A stretch of 64,000 nt of DNA from Phlyctochytrium arcticum (GCA_025602905.1 JAHLKI010000019.1:372001-436000), one strand, 5' to 3'. Counted from the stretch's first letter, positions 33,084-51,552 are shown. Numbers and translations: made by a program. The notes: a model not told the origin generated them from the sequence alone.

Positions 33084-34580
33084 ATGTCCACAAGTTTTCT
33101 TCGCCAACGAAGTTTTTATGCCGCCGCCGACCGAATCATTTTTGATATTGGGTCACTATACATCAAATGCGGATTTTCCAACGAGCCCTCCCCCAGATTT
33201 GTCATTCCAAATGCAATTCCAATTCCGTATACTGATTCTCGGGAAGGTTGTTCCATGGGAAGAAAGGTACGGTCATGAACAAGCTAGTTCATCTGTCCAT
33301 TTGTTCATCAATGGTGATAGGTGGTGCCGCTGTGGGATGTCTCCGTCACTGAATCTGATCTTGTTCGGCTGAGAAAGCTTTTGCCAACTATCTTGCGACA
33401 CATATATCATCAGTAAGATTCAGCAGAAACCTTATCAATTGAATGCGGGGATCACAGATGTGAACTAAAATGTAGATGTCTTTTAGTGGATTCGAAACAG
33501 CGCAAAGTGGTTTTGTGTGAGGATCCCTTACTTCCACCCCGCGTGAAGACCATTATTGCCGATGTTTTTTTTACCGTATTCAAGGTTCGACACATATGAC
33601 TATGCAAAGGGAACGTACGCTAAGATCTTGGCGTGATAGGTTCCGCACCTCACATTCATTTCAGCGCCGCTGGCGTCGCTCGCGGTTTTGGGGAAAACCT
33701 CGGGACTGGTGGTAAACTGTGGGTTCTTGGAAACAACTGTTTTACCCGTAAGATTGACCGGGCATTGTCTCATTCATGCAAAAACAATGAAACTCAAAGA
33801 CAAAATTAGGTTTATGATGGTAGGCCACTGACGTCCAATGTTACAATAATACGCGTCGCCGGGCAGGCCATAAATCACCGCCTTCAGGAACTAGTAGGCC
33901 GATATGGGAGCTACCAGTCCCTCGACCAGGCGAATCCCGTCTGTCCCGTTCCTCATCATATCATTTCAACGCTCGATTTGGGCGCGTGGGAACAGATGAA
34001 AACACAGCTACTTTTCATTGGAAACAGGCCAACTACCACAGAACATATCGGACCTGCAGCAGCCAGTTCCGAGCAATTACCCTCCACTTCTTACGAGACG
34101 CGGTACGAAAGTAATGCCGCATCCCTATCATTTCCATTGCCAAATCACCAAGGGTCGATCATTCTTCCGGGATGGATTCGTGAGCGCGCTGCAGAAGTGT
34201 TGTATGAGGGAGATGAGGATGATAGGTCTATTGCAAGCATAGCAGCTGAGGCTGTTGCGCAATGTCCTACTGACGTTCGCGCGGACATCATGCAAAATAT
34301 CCTCATCTGTGGAGGCACAGGAATGATGCCCGGTTTCTTGGTACGCTATCAGGATGAACTCATGCATGCCATCGAAGAACGGCCGCGATATCAGAAACTG
34401 AAGCGCTTGGCCGCCAAAGTGAAGCTGGCACATCCTGTATTTGCTTCTAGTTGCATGGCCTGGATTGGAGCATCACTTCTGATACCGCTCAGCGTTCACA
34501 GTTACGAGATTACAAAGGAGGAATTTCAATCTGGGAAACCACTTTCAGATTGGACAAGGATCACGACATCTTGTGCTTAA
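33084..34580 (+). CDS. ACTR10: Arp11/ACTR10, dynactin pointed-end actin-related protein
   Basis: Five exons (33084-33266, 33321-33412, 33476-33584, 33640-33747, 33810-34580) encode 420 aa. The sequence follows ACTR10 along its length: IIFDIGSLYIKCGFSNEPSP, LLVDSKQRKVVLCEDPLLPP, LVVNCGFLETTVLPVYDG, QCPTDVRADIMQNILICGGT and GMMPGFL. Arp11 caps the pointed end of the dynactin filament, linking it to dynein cargo transport. The phosphate-binding DxG of actin is partly replaced, as usual in this divergent Arp. Confidence 0.92.
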
Positions 34581-34746
34581 AAATATTTTGATAATATTGT
34601 GTGCTACAACCCGTCAAACATACGCCGTCTGAATACGGCGGTTCATCCGCGTCCTCCTAGAGTACACAAATGGCTTTTATGACATGGAAGAATAAACAAA
34701 AACCCAACACTAAAAAGCCGTGGGCAACAGCAAGACAGGGTCCATC

Positions 34747-37372
<2,626 letters not shown>

Positions 37373-37704
37373 CTTTAATGGGCTGTATTCGACTGTTGTG
37401 ATAGTTAGAATCTCGTTTCTTGGTTTCGTTGCCCCTTTTCCGCAGCAAGGAGGCAAGTTCTCAGAAAAAGTCATAAAAGGTGTGTCAGTCACCTGACTAT
37501 TTTGCGCAGTCACACTTTGCATGGACTTTGCACACACATCTGTTGAATTTTTGAACTTGAAGTTTTGAACGAAGATCTACCATCAAGTCTCCTCATCACC
37601 ACAGCCGAACTTTCTGAAATACCACAGTTGCCTATCCTCAAGCCCCAGGACCTGGGTGCACACTAACACCCGGTATCGGTGGAGAGAGCCTTGCGTCTTT
37701 GCCA

Positions 37705-38191
37705 TCAATTGGAAAAGTACAGTACAGACAGTAGTTTGCCGTATACATTCGGGACAACATCTGGCACTGCCTTGCTTGAGCCGTTGAGCATTTTGACTTT
37801 AATAGCTCTGACTGTGATTAGTTTTGATGGATCTTTTTGGTCGTAACAAGTTTGCTTGGGAAAAGTGCTATAGAGTGCCACATGCATCCGAACATGAGCT
37901 TTTCCCAGCAATGGTAAACACATAGTCAAGCCGTACAATACTCTTCCTGATGAAACCCCAATCTGCCATGTTGTATACTCGAGTATGAGCCAGGTCAAGT
38001 TGTGTTCCGCGCAAATCCATTCGAGATCTAGCTAGCGAGAATACGAGCGGTTCAGCGGCGGAAATCTGAACAAATTTTTCCATCCACACCGTCCAGCCGT
38101 CCGCAGGACACAAATGATATAACGCTTTTGCACGTCCGTAAACGTGAAGCAGGTGCTTTTTGAATGCATATTGCTGATTCTTGCCTATCAA
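37705..38191 (-). pseudogene. Unrecognised coding-like stretch, probably broken
   Basis: Two overlapping minus-strand frames look protein-like. One begins at an ATG at 38191 (KNQQYAFKKHLLHVYGRAKA, then DLAHTRVYNMADWGFIRK). The other continues to 37705 (HVRMHVALYSTFPKQTCYDQ, then KAVPDVVPNVYGKLLSVLYF). A one-base shift near 37900 would join them, and no splice sites of good quality are present there. No family is recognised. One copy of the TACTCGAGTA palindrome lies inside (37976-37985). Confidence 0.3.
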
Positions 38192-38411
38192 GAAGGCCGA
38201 ATTTTTGCTGGGGATCTAACGATCGACACTAGCGAGCGACGACGGGTAGAATTTCCCAGCACTATCTCCGCTCTTGCACCACGGAGGCACAATTATCGTT
38301 AATCTGAGGAATTTGGAGCTGGAAGGAAGGCCGTTATCACGCAAGGTGCCCGAGGTAGACAGACCAACACTCTTCAACGTCGATTCTGTTTGCATTCAGA
38401 CATCAAGGTCC

Positions 38412-38421
38412 TACTCGAGTA
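38412..38421. promoter_or_regulatory. Palindrome TACTCGAGTA upstream of the Cys-rich membrane-protein gene
   Basis: A 10-bp perfect palindrome 105 bp upstream of the ATG at 38526. It is one of five identical copies in the window, including 37976-37985, so it is a candidate transcription-factor site. Confidence 0.4.
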
Positions 38422-38525
38422 TACATCAGGGCATCATCTTTGATTGCCGCCTCAGTATCCGCACACATTACCGTCGCAGCGCACGGATTCAACTGATTCA
38501 ACTGGTCGACTACAAATCTCCAAAC

Positions 38526-39867
38526 ATGACCTCATTCACGATTGATCGGCTACTTTCCTCGCTTTTCGCACTCCTGGTAGTCGTGCTCACCTTCTCATCA
38601 ACAACCTATGCTCAAGATCCTGCGGCCGGAGCGCCCGCGGAATGTGTCGCGGCAGCAGACTCACGTCTGTGTGGAGATTTCCGGGGTCAGATGATTGACC
38701 TGCGTATGGCCAGAGATGTAGCAGGACCCTTTTGGAATGTAAGCATTGTTGACAAGTTTTTTGTCTTTCGTGTGGCTGATGACCTTTTCATTTCATTTTA
38801 TTGTAGTGGAATCTGACGGGGGTCAACTCTGTTGGCAAGCTTGATGCCGCCATTTTGCGTATGATGGTCCCCGGGGGAGATCCAGGGATGTTCCAATTAT
38901 TTGGGTGTCCGAATTGGGATGGCTCGGGCTGGCGGTACCGGTTGACGACTCTCTGTGGTTACCTAGCACAACAGTCAAACAAATGTCCCGGAAATTCCCC
39001 AACCGGACTTGTCTGTCCTGATGCTTGGAGAGAGTGAGTTCTGGGAAGTAAAGTTTCTGTTCAACGGATCTCTAAAATTCGGGTTTAGATTCAAAGATAG
39101 TGGTATCAACAATTTTGCCAATGCTACTCGATGCCCCCAAGGGCGCATGTCGCAAGTACAAACTCTGTTCACCGTCGTTGAGAAGGTCCTGCCTGCTTCA
39201 ACGCAGGAGACTATTGCAAAATGCGTCACATCTTCTTTGGAAATTAGCAACTGCGGTATGTACTCTCGTTCCTCACATCTTTATGATTAGCACGAAACCA
39301 ACACGCACAATGCTTATGATTCCATTTCAAGGTTTTGGAGCTTCGGAGCACGACACCCAACTAGCAGCTGCCTACTGCGCAAATGCAAAAAATGATCCCT
39401 GTTGCAAAATTCTTAACTTGAGCGTCGTCGACATCACAAATCCTTCCGCTGTCATTCCGCAGGCGCCGGCGCCCTCTGCGTCCGCCACTGCCGATCCCTC
39501 TGCTGGAGCATCATCCGCAAATGTTGACACTTCCTCTAAAGGCTTGGCACTGCCAATCATCATTGGGATAGCAGCCGGGGGTGCGCTTTTACTACTACTG
39601 ATTGTTGCAACCATCTTTTGCATGCGCCGTCGCCACGCTCGGCAGCAACTTGAAATTTGGACCAACCACACCAAGCTTGTGCAACAACAGGCCAAATCCA
39701 CTACACCGACTTCCTATTCACCCGCTCCTGGTCAGTTCCCGTCCCCAAGTCCCGCTTACAAGAATCAGCGAATGTACAGCCCGCCTCCTAGACCTCCTAC
39801 GTACGCATCAGGAGGAACTACCTCTACTCCCGCCCAATATAATCATCAAACCTACCCCAAAAATTAG
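38526..39867 (+). CDS. Type I membrane protein with Cys-rich ectodomain
   Basis: Four exons (38526-38738, 38807-39033, 39089-39255, 39332-39867) encode 380 aa. A signal peptide (LLSSLFALLVVVLTFSSTTYA) is followed by an approximately 170-residue ectodomain with about twelve Cys in short spacings (PAECVAA, SRLCGDF, FGCPNWDG, TTLCGY, NKCPGN, LVCPD, RCPQG, AKCVTS, ISNCG, YCANAKNDPCC). Then come an Ala/Pro/Ser linker, one transmembrane helix (PIIIGIAAGGALLLLLIVAT), a CMRRRH stop-transfer and a Pro/Tyr/Ser-rich cytoplasmic tail. This is the architecture of a wall- or surface-sensing receptor. No named family is recognised. Confidence 0.72.
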
Positions 39868-40350
39868 ATTTCCAGGAGGACTTAGACATAGTTCCCATTT
39901 TTTTAGTCATAGGCTTCGTTTTCATAGAGTATCCATTCATCTGTCTCAAACCTCATAGAAGATCGTAGCGAAGCTGGCTTCCTCACTTATGTTCTAGAAA
40001 TACACACATTATGTCACCGAAAAGAGTTGTTGGATGAAATCAAAAATTGTATGAACGAAAATATTTACAAAAGAAAAAGAATGTGTGGGTAGGAATGTGG
40101 CAATATACAGAGTAGGCGTGGAGAGAATTTCGCAAAGTCAGAGAGTCCGGGGTAAAAATGACGTCAAATACATATGAAGATGGGTTCCTTCAGACTTGTC
40201 TATTGCGCTGGAAGTGACGCTTAGGTAGTTGAAGTGGAGGTGAGGTTGTGGGTAACAATCAGGCTGAGAATAACCGAAACATAAAATGAGTGTCTGAGGG
40301 CAAATAAGTGTTAGCCAGAACAAGATTACCGAAAGTCAACTAGAGGCCAC

Positions 40351-43956
<3,606 letters not shown>

Positions 43957-44329
43957 TGTAGGTGGGAGGTGGGGTGGGTGAATGTATCTCGCAGGCTCTT
44001 TCGACTTCAAGCTGGGTCTGGCATTGGCAGCTTGGTCAGACAACACGATCAGGCTCTAATATATATAATGGGGCTCGGAAGTACCGAGTCACCAAAAACT
44101 GATTCTAAATTCTACAAAGTACGGATGGCCTACGGAGTTAAATGTTGACCCAAAACCATAAAATCGGGCCATCAATTTCGACATGACTTGCCAAGCAGCA
44201 TAGTGGCTGTGCCCCCGAGTGACATAAGCAAAATTTTGTCATTGCCCGCCCCGACTCGCCCCGAGCTCTGAAATCGATTTCCGGCAATTTTCCCCCCGCT
44301 CCTTCACGACTTTGGAAAAGTAGCTATAC

Positions 44330-45161
44330 ATGAACGCTTCGGAAGCTGGCCGCCCCCCGCGGACAGCGGAGAACTCGGTTTCAAGGCAGGCGATTAGCGA
44401 GTCAAGCTACCTGCATGCTGTCAGCTCCGCTACGTACATTCCAGACCGGCACCTGCTGCTGTTCCGCCGCGTCGCCGCGGCATTCACGGCGATGGGGGCA
44501 GTTGTACGCCTATTAACTGACCCAAAGGATTTTGTACAGTTCTTTTCGAATATCGCGTGGGTTACCATTCCGGTGACACTCCAGGTGCGTTATGGGCGCA
44601 AAGTCATTCATTAGCCAGCTTCCGGCTGATTTCCGGCGGCCCTGAAAGGTGGAGGTGCTACTTTCCAGCCGAGTTTTGGGGTCAAGCCAACAACTGCATC
44701 CGTATGCTACCATCGATAGTCTCATCAGTATGCATCAGATCCTCCACGTTATCACGCAGACTATTCAATGGCCTGTTTCACTGGTTTATTGGTTGTTGCT
44801 TCCCCCCTTATCGGAAGCAACTTCGACTTTCGAACGGATGACATTAGGTCTCATGCACAGTTTGAATTTAGCAATCAGTTTGGGGGATCTCTTTCTCTCT
44901 CAAACTCCACTGACTGATGGCGCGGTGGCACCATTCATATTCACATTGATCTACATCTTGTGGACATGGTTCAACCATTACTTTTTGCTGTGGGATTGGC
45001 CCTATCCGTTCATGGAGGAATGGCTCGATGTGCGAGCGAGTTTGCCCACTGCGGGCTTTGGCATTTTCATCCTCGCTCTCTTATGCTTGATATTGGCATA
45101 TTGGCTCCGGTTTCTCCATTCTCTTCGACGATCTGCGTATCAAGAAGTCCCGTCCTCCTGA
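44330..45161 (+). CDS. Multi-pass membrane protein, AIG1/FAR-17a-like
   Basis: Exon 1 is 44330-44584 (MNASEAGRPPRTAENS...IPVTLQ) and exon 2 runs to 45161. The preferred acceptor ends at 44648 (64-nt intron); one further downstream, near 44734, also keeps frame and would remove about 30 residues. The protein has about six hydrophobic segments. The pattern FFSNIAWVTIP, WPVSLVYWLLLPP, GLMHSLNLAISLGDL, IYILWTWFNHY and WPYPFMEEW resembles the AIG1/FAR-17a (or rolling-stone) membrane families, whose animal members hydrolyse hydroxy-fatty-acid esters. The family call is by pattern only. Confidence 0.55.
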
Positions 45162-45517
45162 TTCTTGCATATTTTTGCTTCACGTGCTTCTCTCATCCTG
45201 TAAATACATTCTCGTCTTAAATTATTCAATTGCCAAGTGTGTGCTCCCTAAATTTCTAGAATAGGGGATTGTCCTCTGCACATTGCAGATGTTACCACGC
45301 TGGCTGATGGGATCAATCTTCTTGGTCCGTCATTTCTACTCTCTTGCTGCGCACCGGAAATTCCCACGAACTCGGAAAAGCAGCCATATGGCGGAGTACG
45401 GGATTACTTTCACCCGAACTTTAGCATGGTATACCCGTTAGAGAATTATGGTATGATACCCTGACCTGGGATTCCTACCTGCGTGTCCTAAATTAAATAA
45501 ATAACTAAGGTTGCTTT

Positions 45518-48306
45518 CTATAACACAGCCGACACCCCATGCGTCTGAAAATACGACAAGACGTTCCAATGCCATCCCAGCACTAAATCAAAACGGCGAC
45601 AGCGGCAATCAATGACCCACACAAAGATCAGAATAGCGGTATACTTACTAGTATGCGGAAAAGCCGGAGCAATGAACGCGATCCCGATAAAGAATTCAAT
45701 GTAGTAGTAGAGCAACGCGAGCCCGTACTCAAACATGTCAAATTTGCACTGGCGCTGGAGGTAGATGGTGGAAAAGACACAGTGGAGAAGAACGGGAATG
45801 ACGTGGATGCCGAGGTATGTCCATGTTTTGGTGGGGGAGTTTTCGATTTCTCCCGGGACCTGCGGGGGTGGAGAGACGTGCGTGGGAATATGTCCGACCG
45901 GAAAGAGGGGACTGCATATACTTACATGGTACCTAAATTACTTTAAGTATAAAGAGTCTGACAGTTGAAATGTGAAGAAAAATGCAGTAGACTGACCATT
46001 CAGCGTTGGGCCCTCCAATAAATACGGGGTACGAAACGGCAAAGGTGATGAAACTAGCCATCTTGGCCAGAAACGCGAAAAAGTAGGTCTGCGCATGTCC
46101 TTCTTCAATACCCAGACAGAGTATGTGCATGCTCAATAGAAAATCGGTACCTTAACAGCTTCACAAAGTAGTGGATCACTCATGATGGGTGAACTCAGAT
46201 CCATCGGCACGACCACATCCAATGCCATGGCCGCCTCCGACATGGTTTCCTGCTGTGTTGTTTCTTTGGACCCTGCAACGGATCCCGCATTAGACCCGCT
46301 GATACTGCCTTTGATATCCATGCTGGCTGCTATTATGGTAGAATTGGTACCGAGACCAGGGTCAATTTTTCGACGTGATATTCGGCGCAAACTGCGGAAA
46401 CGGGATCGGGCTGTTCGTGCGTAAAGGCGACGAACGTCATTAGAGGCTGTGGTGACTAGTCGGGTACAGAGGTTGTTTAAAGCCTGGTAATAATTTTTTC
46501 AGAGCTTGTTTCGATCTGAGAAAAACTTATTTTGGGATACCTGAATGTGCTTGTTGGCGAATGTATGGGTGGCCAACAGGGGCAGTGACATATTAGCAGC
46601 TTCCAGCAGCAAACTAAAGTAAACGATGTGTTGAATTAGTTTTGCATGAAACAGTATCGAGTTTTTGCGTATTTACCTGCATACAAATACCCAGACTGTT
46701 CCCAGTGAAGGTGTCGCCAGTCGTACAAACACTTCTTGAACATACATGATCACCAGCTAAGAATGGATACGACATCAGGCCAAAATCTTCTGCTCGCCTT
46801 GTAGATCAGTACCTTCATGAGCGATCCAACTGGTGACCAAAACCACTGTGAGTAAAAAAAAATTGCACAAAACTGCTGCGCAATGTACCTTCGGGGTTTC
46901 GCCGCTTGGTGACAGTATTGGCGTAGTGTTGACAGGCAGCGACAAACAGGATGGTGCACAGCCGGTAGGCACACAGGGACGCCACTTGGCGGAAAGGGTT
47001 GGCTAGATTGACAGTTATGGCCCACATAAAGAGGGCCGAGCAGATGTAAAATAACATGGGCATCATGCTGCGCAGGCAGATTAATTCAGATGGTTTGTAA
47101 TATTCCGAATGCCAAGCGCCAATTCACATACCAGAATACCAGCGCTCGCTTGCAAAAGAGTTTGATGGTTCCGGGAGGTTTTCGGTCGACCTTTGGGATG
47201 GAGATATAGACAAGGGTGGATACTACTGGTGTAAATCTGGTTGGTAAAGGCAAGATCAGACATGGGAAAATATGTGTCCAAGCGATGAGATACCGACATG
47301 AACATGTACAGAAAAGTCTGGAAAGGCAAAGGCCATGAGCCTTGGACAATGGTTGCCCAGCAAATAGCACTGCAACAGACGCCATAGATGATGGCCGGCG
47401 TGTGCACGCGCCAGAAATGGGTGAATGTAGCGCGCAACCCGATGGCAGTGCAGAGGGCAAACGCGCCATAGTAGCCCATTCCGGTCGACATGAGAAAGAC
47501 ATGGGCGAGAGCATAGAGGCTTCCCTTGACCGATCCAGCGGTTTCATACGGTGCCTTGATGGGAATGGATGACACTGCCGCGTAAAAGCCGGATGTCTTT
47601 GAATTGCAATTGTAAGCCGGCCACACTTGGAGATGGACTTTTGGTTTTCTATTTGTTTACTCACCGCAAGCATAATGGCCAGAATGGAAAATGTGCGGAA
47701 AAAGTAAATGATGCGCGGAACATGCTCATCCGCGACCACCTTTTCGAGGGCAGTCGGAAAATACTGAGATTTGCTTAGCTGGAATTCGGACCAGTAATCA
47801 CTCATGTCGGAGGTCCGCCGCCGATGGGAGCGTCGCCGTTCCAGCATGACAGGTTTGGGGTCGAGCGGACGGGGAAGGGGAGGTAGATCAGCTTCGGGAA
47901 AGAGAAAGTTGGAGAGTTGTTCGCGAAGGGGTGGAAGTCGATTGAATATTGGCAAGACTGGCGGCTGTCCCGCCTTGCTATCCCTAGGACTTTTGTCGAT
48001 GGATGCAGTGTGATCTGCTTTCCGCTTGGATTTGAAGGCAATGCTGGGACGCCGGGATGGTCGCTCCCAGCTTGCGATTTCACCAAGGTCCGGACCATCA
48101 TCATCGTCAGAGGCTGAATTGGAGCTATCTTCATCTCGATTATTACGGCCCGCATCAATGAAACTGGCGGCAGTATCATCCGTGAGGGCCTGTTGCTCCA
48201 GGTCGTTTTCGACACCGACAAAGCTCCATTTGTGAATAAGCCTGGGGCCATCGACTATGGGCGGGGCAGGGGGCCCGCTGGGCAAACTGGAGGAATCCCA
48301 TATCAT
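45518..48306 (-). CDS. Large polytopic membrane protein, unrecognised family
   Basis: About twelve minus-strand exons. Firm ones are 48306-47665, 47596-47298, 47236-47132, 47067-46889, 46088-45997, 45932-45926, 45859-45649 and 45582-45518; the exons between 46845 and 46133 are less certain. The N-terminal approximately 200 residues are cytosolic and charged, with RRRSHRRRTSDMSDYW before the first helix. At least eight hydrophobic segments follow, including FYAAVSSIPIKA, FLMSTGMGYYGAFALCTAIG, PAIIYGVCCSAICWATIVQG, and LFYICSALFMWAITVNLANP. A Ser/Gly-rich loop lies near 46200-46430. One internal exon is only 7 nt. No named family is recognised; transport or lipid metabolism would be a guess. 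Confidence 0.65.
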
Positions 48307-48328
48307 GCCTGGAGCCTAGTGTCTTTTG

Positions 48329-48338
48329 TACTCGAGTA
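48329..48338. promoter_or_regulatory. Palindrome TACTCGAGTA upstream of the polytopic membrane-protein gene
   Basis: An identical 10-bp palindrome that lies 22-32 bp upstream of the minus-strand ATG at 48306, inside the likely 5' leader or core promoter. Confidence 0.4.
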
Positions 48339-49342
48339 TGAATGCACGGACTTGGGGAGCACCCCACGATATGGTTCCCGCGCAAGTTATTATGTGGATT
48401 GGCCGCATTTGCCCGCTGACCCTTACATTTTTACCCAGGCACTGAAGGTTTGCAGGCATTGAAGGTTTGCCTGATGCTCCTTCATTGAGGATATTGTCTT
48501 GCTATATTAAACAGACTCAAATGCATAGTTTGAAATAGCAGTGTCGCTGGGAAACGACCCACACGGGCGGAACTTGGACTTTGTCAGCCTTTGAACCAAC
48601 GGCTGTATCCACCCTCGAGCCAGATGGCCGCGTCGCACAAGGTTGCACAAAACGGTTCCGCCGCAAAACCCGAAGTGAGGCTTGTGCCACTCAAGCCTCA
48701 TTGGCCCTTGCGACGCGTGACCTGAGCAGTAATGACAAACCTCCGAGGAAATGAATCCCTGGCGCGTCGTGTATCGTTCGAGTTTGTCGCTGGCCACTTT
48801 TTGATGCTCTACTATCATATAACGAGCCATGAAGCACCTTATGAAGACTGAGGTTGGCTGGATGTCGAGCAAGGCAAGGCCTAGCTATAGTGTCGTGCAT
48901 ATCATACTGCGGGCGTGGCCCTAGTGGTGGAGAGTGCACTTTCCTCTCCACAAAGACGCGTTCCTCTCCCTCGCTCTGCGCTGAGTGGTTGGTGCTAGTA
49001 TTATGATACTCGTAGTGGCACCCACCGAATGGCCCCGTTTTAAGCTTTTAACAGACGCTCCGTCCAGACACCAGCGTTGACGAGTACGAGACTCGTTAGA
49101 ATGTCCGGGTGGCGTGTCTCCATATGCATCCGCTGACCCTCGTTCCGCGTTCTTGGCCAAGGTGTGCTATGATACTCGCGGCTGCCATGACTGGACCCGA
49201 AATCCGAGAGGCCGCGTGACGGGGGCAGGAATTGAGGGCCATTGGGTGAATCATGGGATCCTTTTCGAGGGCTTGCCTCTTTTCCCCCCCTTGGCCCCCC
49301 CGCCTCCGTAGCAGTATAAAAGCCTGGACGGGGATCGACTTT

Positions 49343-49356
49343 CCCCCCCCCCCCCC
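49343..49356 (+). repeat. Homopolymer tract (C)14
   Basis: A run of 14 C in the PEBP upstream region, preceded within 80 bp by shorter C runs. Possibly slippage-prone promoter DNA. Confidence 0.85.
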
Positions 49357-49477
49357 AACGTATCGGCTCCCACACCCGAGTAACTACAGACAAGCACAAG
49401 CTCCCCGTCGCTAAAATAGCAACGACGACGACCCTCACGTATTATCTCAGTCCCTCCCGAATAAAAGCTTTGCGACC

Positions 49478-50029
49478 ATGTTAGCAGAAAAGGCCCAGGC
49501 GAAGCAGGCTGCCGCCCTCGCCAAACTCGAAAAGGCCATTACCACCCAGGGCATTATCCCAGATGTCATTCCAGACTCCATCAACTTTATCCCAAAGTAC
49601 GAACTCAACGTCAAATTCCCATCCGGCAAAAAGTGCCAGCTTGGCAAGGAGCTCTCTTCTGCGGCTTGCCTCTCGGCCCCCACAGTAACCTGGCCCGCCG
49701 ACCCAGACGCGTTTTATACCATCATCTGCGTTGACCCAGATGCCCCAACGCGCGAGAAGCCTACTCAAGGTGAAATCCGACACTGGCTCGTTGCCAATAT
49801 TCCCGGCTCGGACGTGTACAACGGCGAGGACTTGACCGACTGGATAGAACCCCAACCCGAATCTGGCACTGGTCTGCACCGCATCGTCTTCCTTCTCTTC
49901 AAACAAAAGGGTCGCCAAGAGCTTCCCGTCATTGAAGGCAAACGTTCAGGATTCAATGCGGCTCAGTGGGCCAAGCGAAAGAACATGACGTTGGAAGCCG
50001 CCAACTGGTTTCAAACATTAGAAAAGTAG
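49478..50029 (+). CDS. PEBP/Tfs1-like phosphatidylethanolamine-binding protein
   Basis: A single-exon 183-aa protein. The PEBP signature is complete: YTIICVDPDAPTREKPTQGE (DPDxP ligand-binding loop), IRHWLVANIPGSDV (H-W), and GTGLHRIVFLLFKQ (GxHR). Family members bind anionic phospholipids or inhibit kinases and carboxypeptidase Y (yeast Tfs1). It has no signal peptide, so it is cytosolic. An N-terminal Ala/Lys helix precedes the domain. Confidence 0.94.
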   Translation: MLAEKAQAKQAAALAKLEKAITTQGIIPDVIPDSINFIPKYELNVKFPSGKKCQLGKELSSAACLSAPTVTWPADPDAFYTIICVDPDAPTREKPTQGEIRHWLVANIPGSDVYNGEDLTDWIEPQPESGTGLHRIVFLLFKQKGRQELPVIEGKRSGFNAAQWAKRKNMTLEAANWFQTLEK

Positions 50030-50569
50030 AGCTGGGCATTCCCTCATTTTCTATGGTAGCGTTTGCAAAACGTGGGTCTCATAGTCTTCTCCCTCTTGTA
50101 CAGTTACATTTTTGTCATGTCTCCATCTTTGTTTGCAAATTTCTTGTTCAATTCAAAACTTTTACTTACGTACATTCGGCCTTTGACTGTCTGCATGGTT
50201 CTTTGTGAGCGATTCGAGCGTGGCAGTCCAGGAGTGGCAGTCAATTGGTGTTCGTGTTCGTCGGGTACCGTCTGATGCTGCTACAAATCTGCCATAGAGC
50301 AGCAGACGTTGTCTCTCCAGGGTTCGTTCGCGTTCTCCCAGCCAGTTTTACAGAGTGAGCGTCAAGTTCTGTATCAGCGTCCCGGCAAGATGCTCGTCGA
50401 ATGTCTGATTCTGCCCATCTTGCAATCCTTCCAAGCCGTCCAAGTCATGTGACTCGCGCGACCAGCCACGTGACACATACTGAGTGCGAAAATGCTACAT
50501 CGAAATTGCCGATAGCAAGGATTGGAATCGACGCACATTGCCAATTGGCCTCGCTCATTACTATCCAAG

Positions 50570-51552
50570 ATGGTGAGTATCGCTGTTCGATCGTGGATGC
50601 AGGAACTCTGGAAGGACCAACGACGTGCGGATGGCAACTCGAAACAGGGAGGCTACTACCGCCGATGGATGGATGGATTGGATGGATGGTGGACAGCTCA
50701 AGTTATCTGCGGGGACGAATGGAACGAATTGCCAAAATGTTGGACCGCCGACCCGAAACTGGCTTGAATGCGCAACTATCAGACAGACTGGGTGGGCGTA
50801 GAGTGGTTCTCTGCCCATTCACTTTGGGAGTTGAAGCCGCTTGGCGGACAAACTATGAGATCCGTGGGAAATACGAAATGGAATGCAGAGGGCGTTTGCA
50901 GAAAGACCTTGAAGCTGATATCTTTCTCTATGTTAGACCGAAGAAGCCGGCAAGCAAAACCCCATGCGCGAGCTTCGTCTCGAGAAGCTCTGCCTCAACA
51001 TCTGTGTTGGCGAGTCTGGTGACAGACTTACCCGTGCCGCCAAGGTGCTCGAGCAGTTGACCGGTCAACAGCCCGTCTACTCCAAGGCTCGCTACACTGT
51101 CCGTACCTTCGGTATCCGTCGTAACGAAAAGATTGCCGTTCACTGCACCGTTCGTGGCCCCAAGGCTGAGGAAATTCTCGAGCGTGGATTGAAGGTCCTC
51201 GAGTACGAGCTCCGAGCACGCAACTTCTCTGCCACCGGAAACTTTGGCTTTGGTATCCAGGAACACATTGACTTGGGTATCAAGTACGACCCTGGAATCG
51301 GTATCTACGGAATGGACTTTTACGTTGTCATGGGTCGTCCAGGACACCGTATTGCCCGCAAAAAGCACAAGGCCGGCCGTGTCGGTGCCCCCCACCGTGT
51401 CCACAAGGAGGAGACCATCAACTGGTTCAAGCGCCGGGTACGTTTATAGTTTTCTTTTTTTGATGAGCTGACCTGTGATCTGACCATGTCGGCGGTTTTT
51501 CCTTTTCCCTTCTTTCTTTTTACAGTTTGACGGTGTTGTCAACAACAAATAA
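50570..51552 (+). CDS. RPL11: Ribosomal protein L11 (uL5)
   Basis: Three exons (50570-50572, 50937-51437, 51526-51552) encode 176 aa, the usual length. Exon 1 is only the ATG, followed at once by GTGAGT; exon 2 opens [20 protein letters not shown]. The uL5 body is clear: [60 protein letters not shown], and [15 protein letters not shown]. It is part of the central protuberance with 5S rRNA. The first intron is 364 nt, long for this genome, and contains GGAT repeats near 50660-50685. A stop-free 219-codon frame crosses this intron but is not in frame with the protein. Confidence 0.97.

Larger units (their letters stand above)
48307..49477. other. Shared upstream region of two divergent genes
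   Basis: About 1.2 kb without a supported gene. It contains a 17-bp tandem repeat (48436-48452 and 48453-48469, CAGGCA.TGAAGGTTTG), a TACTCGAGTA palindrome at 48329-48338 close to the minus-strand start, and a run of 14 C at 49343-49356 about 120 bp upstream of the PEBP gene. Confidence 0.6.

Noticed and set aside
47086..47664. Unspliced extension of the polytopic-protein first exon to 406 codons
   Set aside because: Reading through loses the hydrophobic helices; splicing at 47665/47596 restores a membrane protein with consistent phases.
50401..51060. 219-codon plus-strand open frame across the RPL11 first intron
   Set aside because: It is not in frame with RPL11 exon 2, has no family signal, and the ATG/GTGAGT splice plus uL5 conservation explain the locus.
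50928..51404. 158-codon antisense open frame opposite RPL11
   Set aside because: A shadow of the conserved uL5 coding exon with biased codons.
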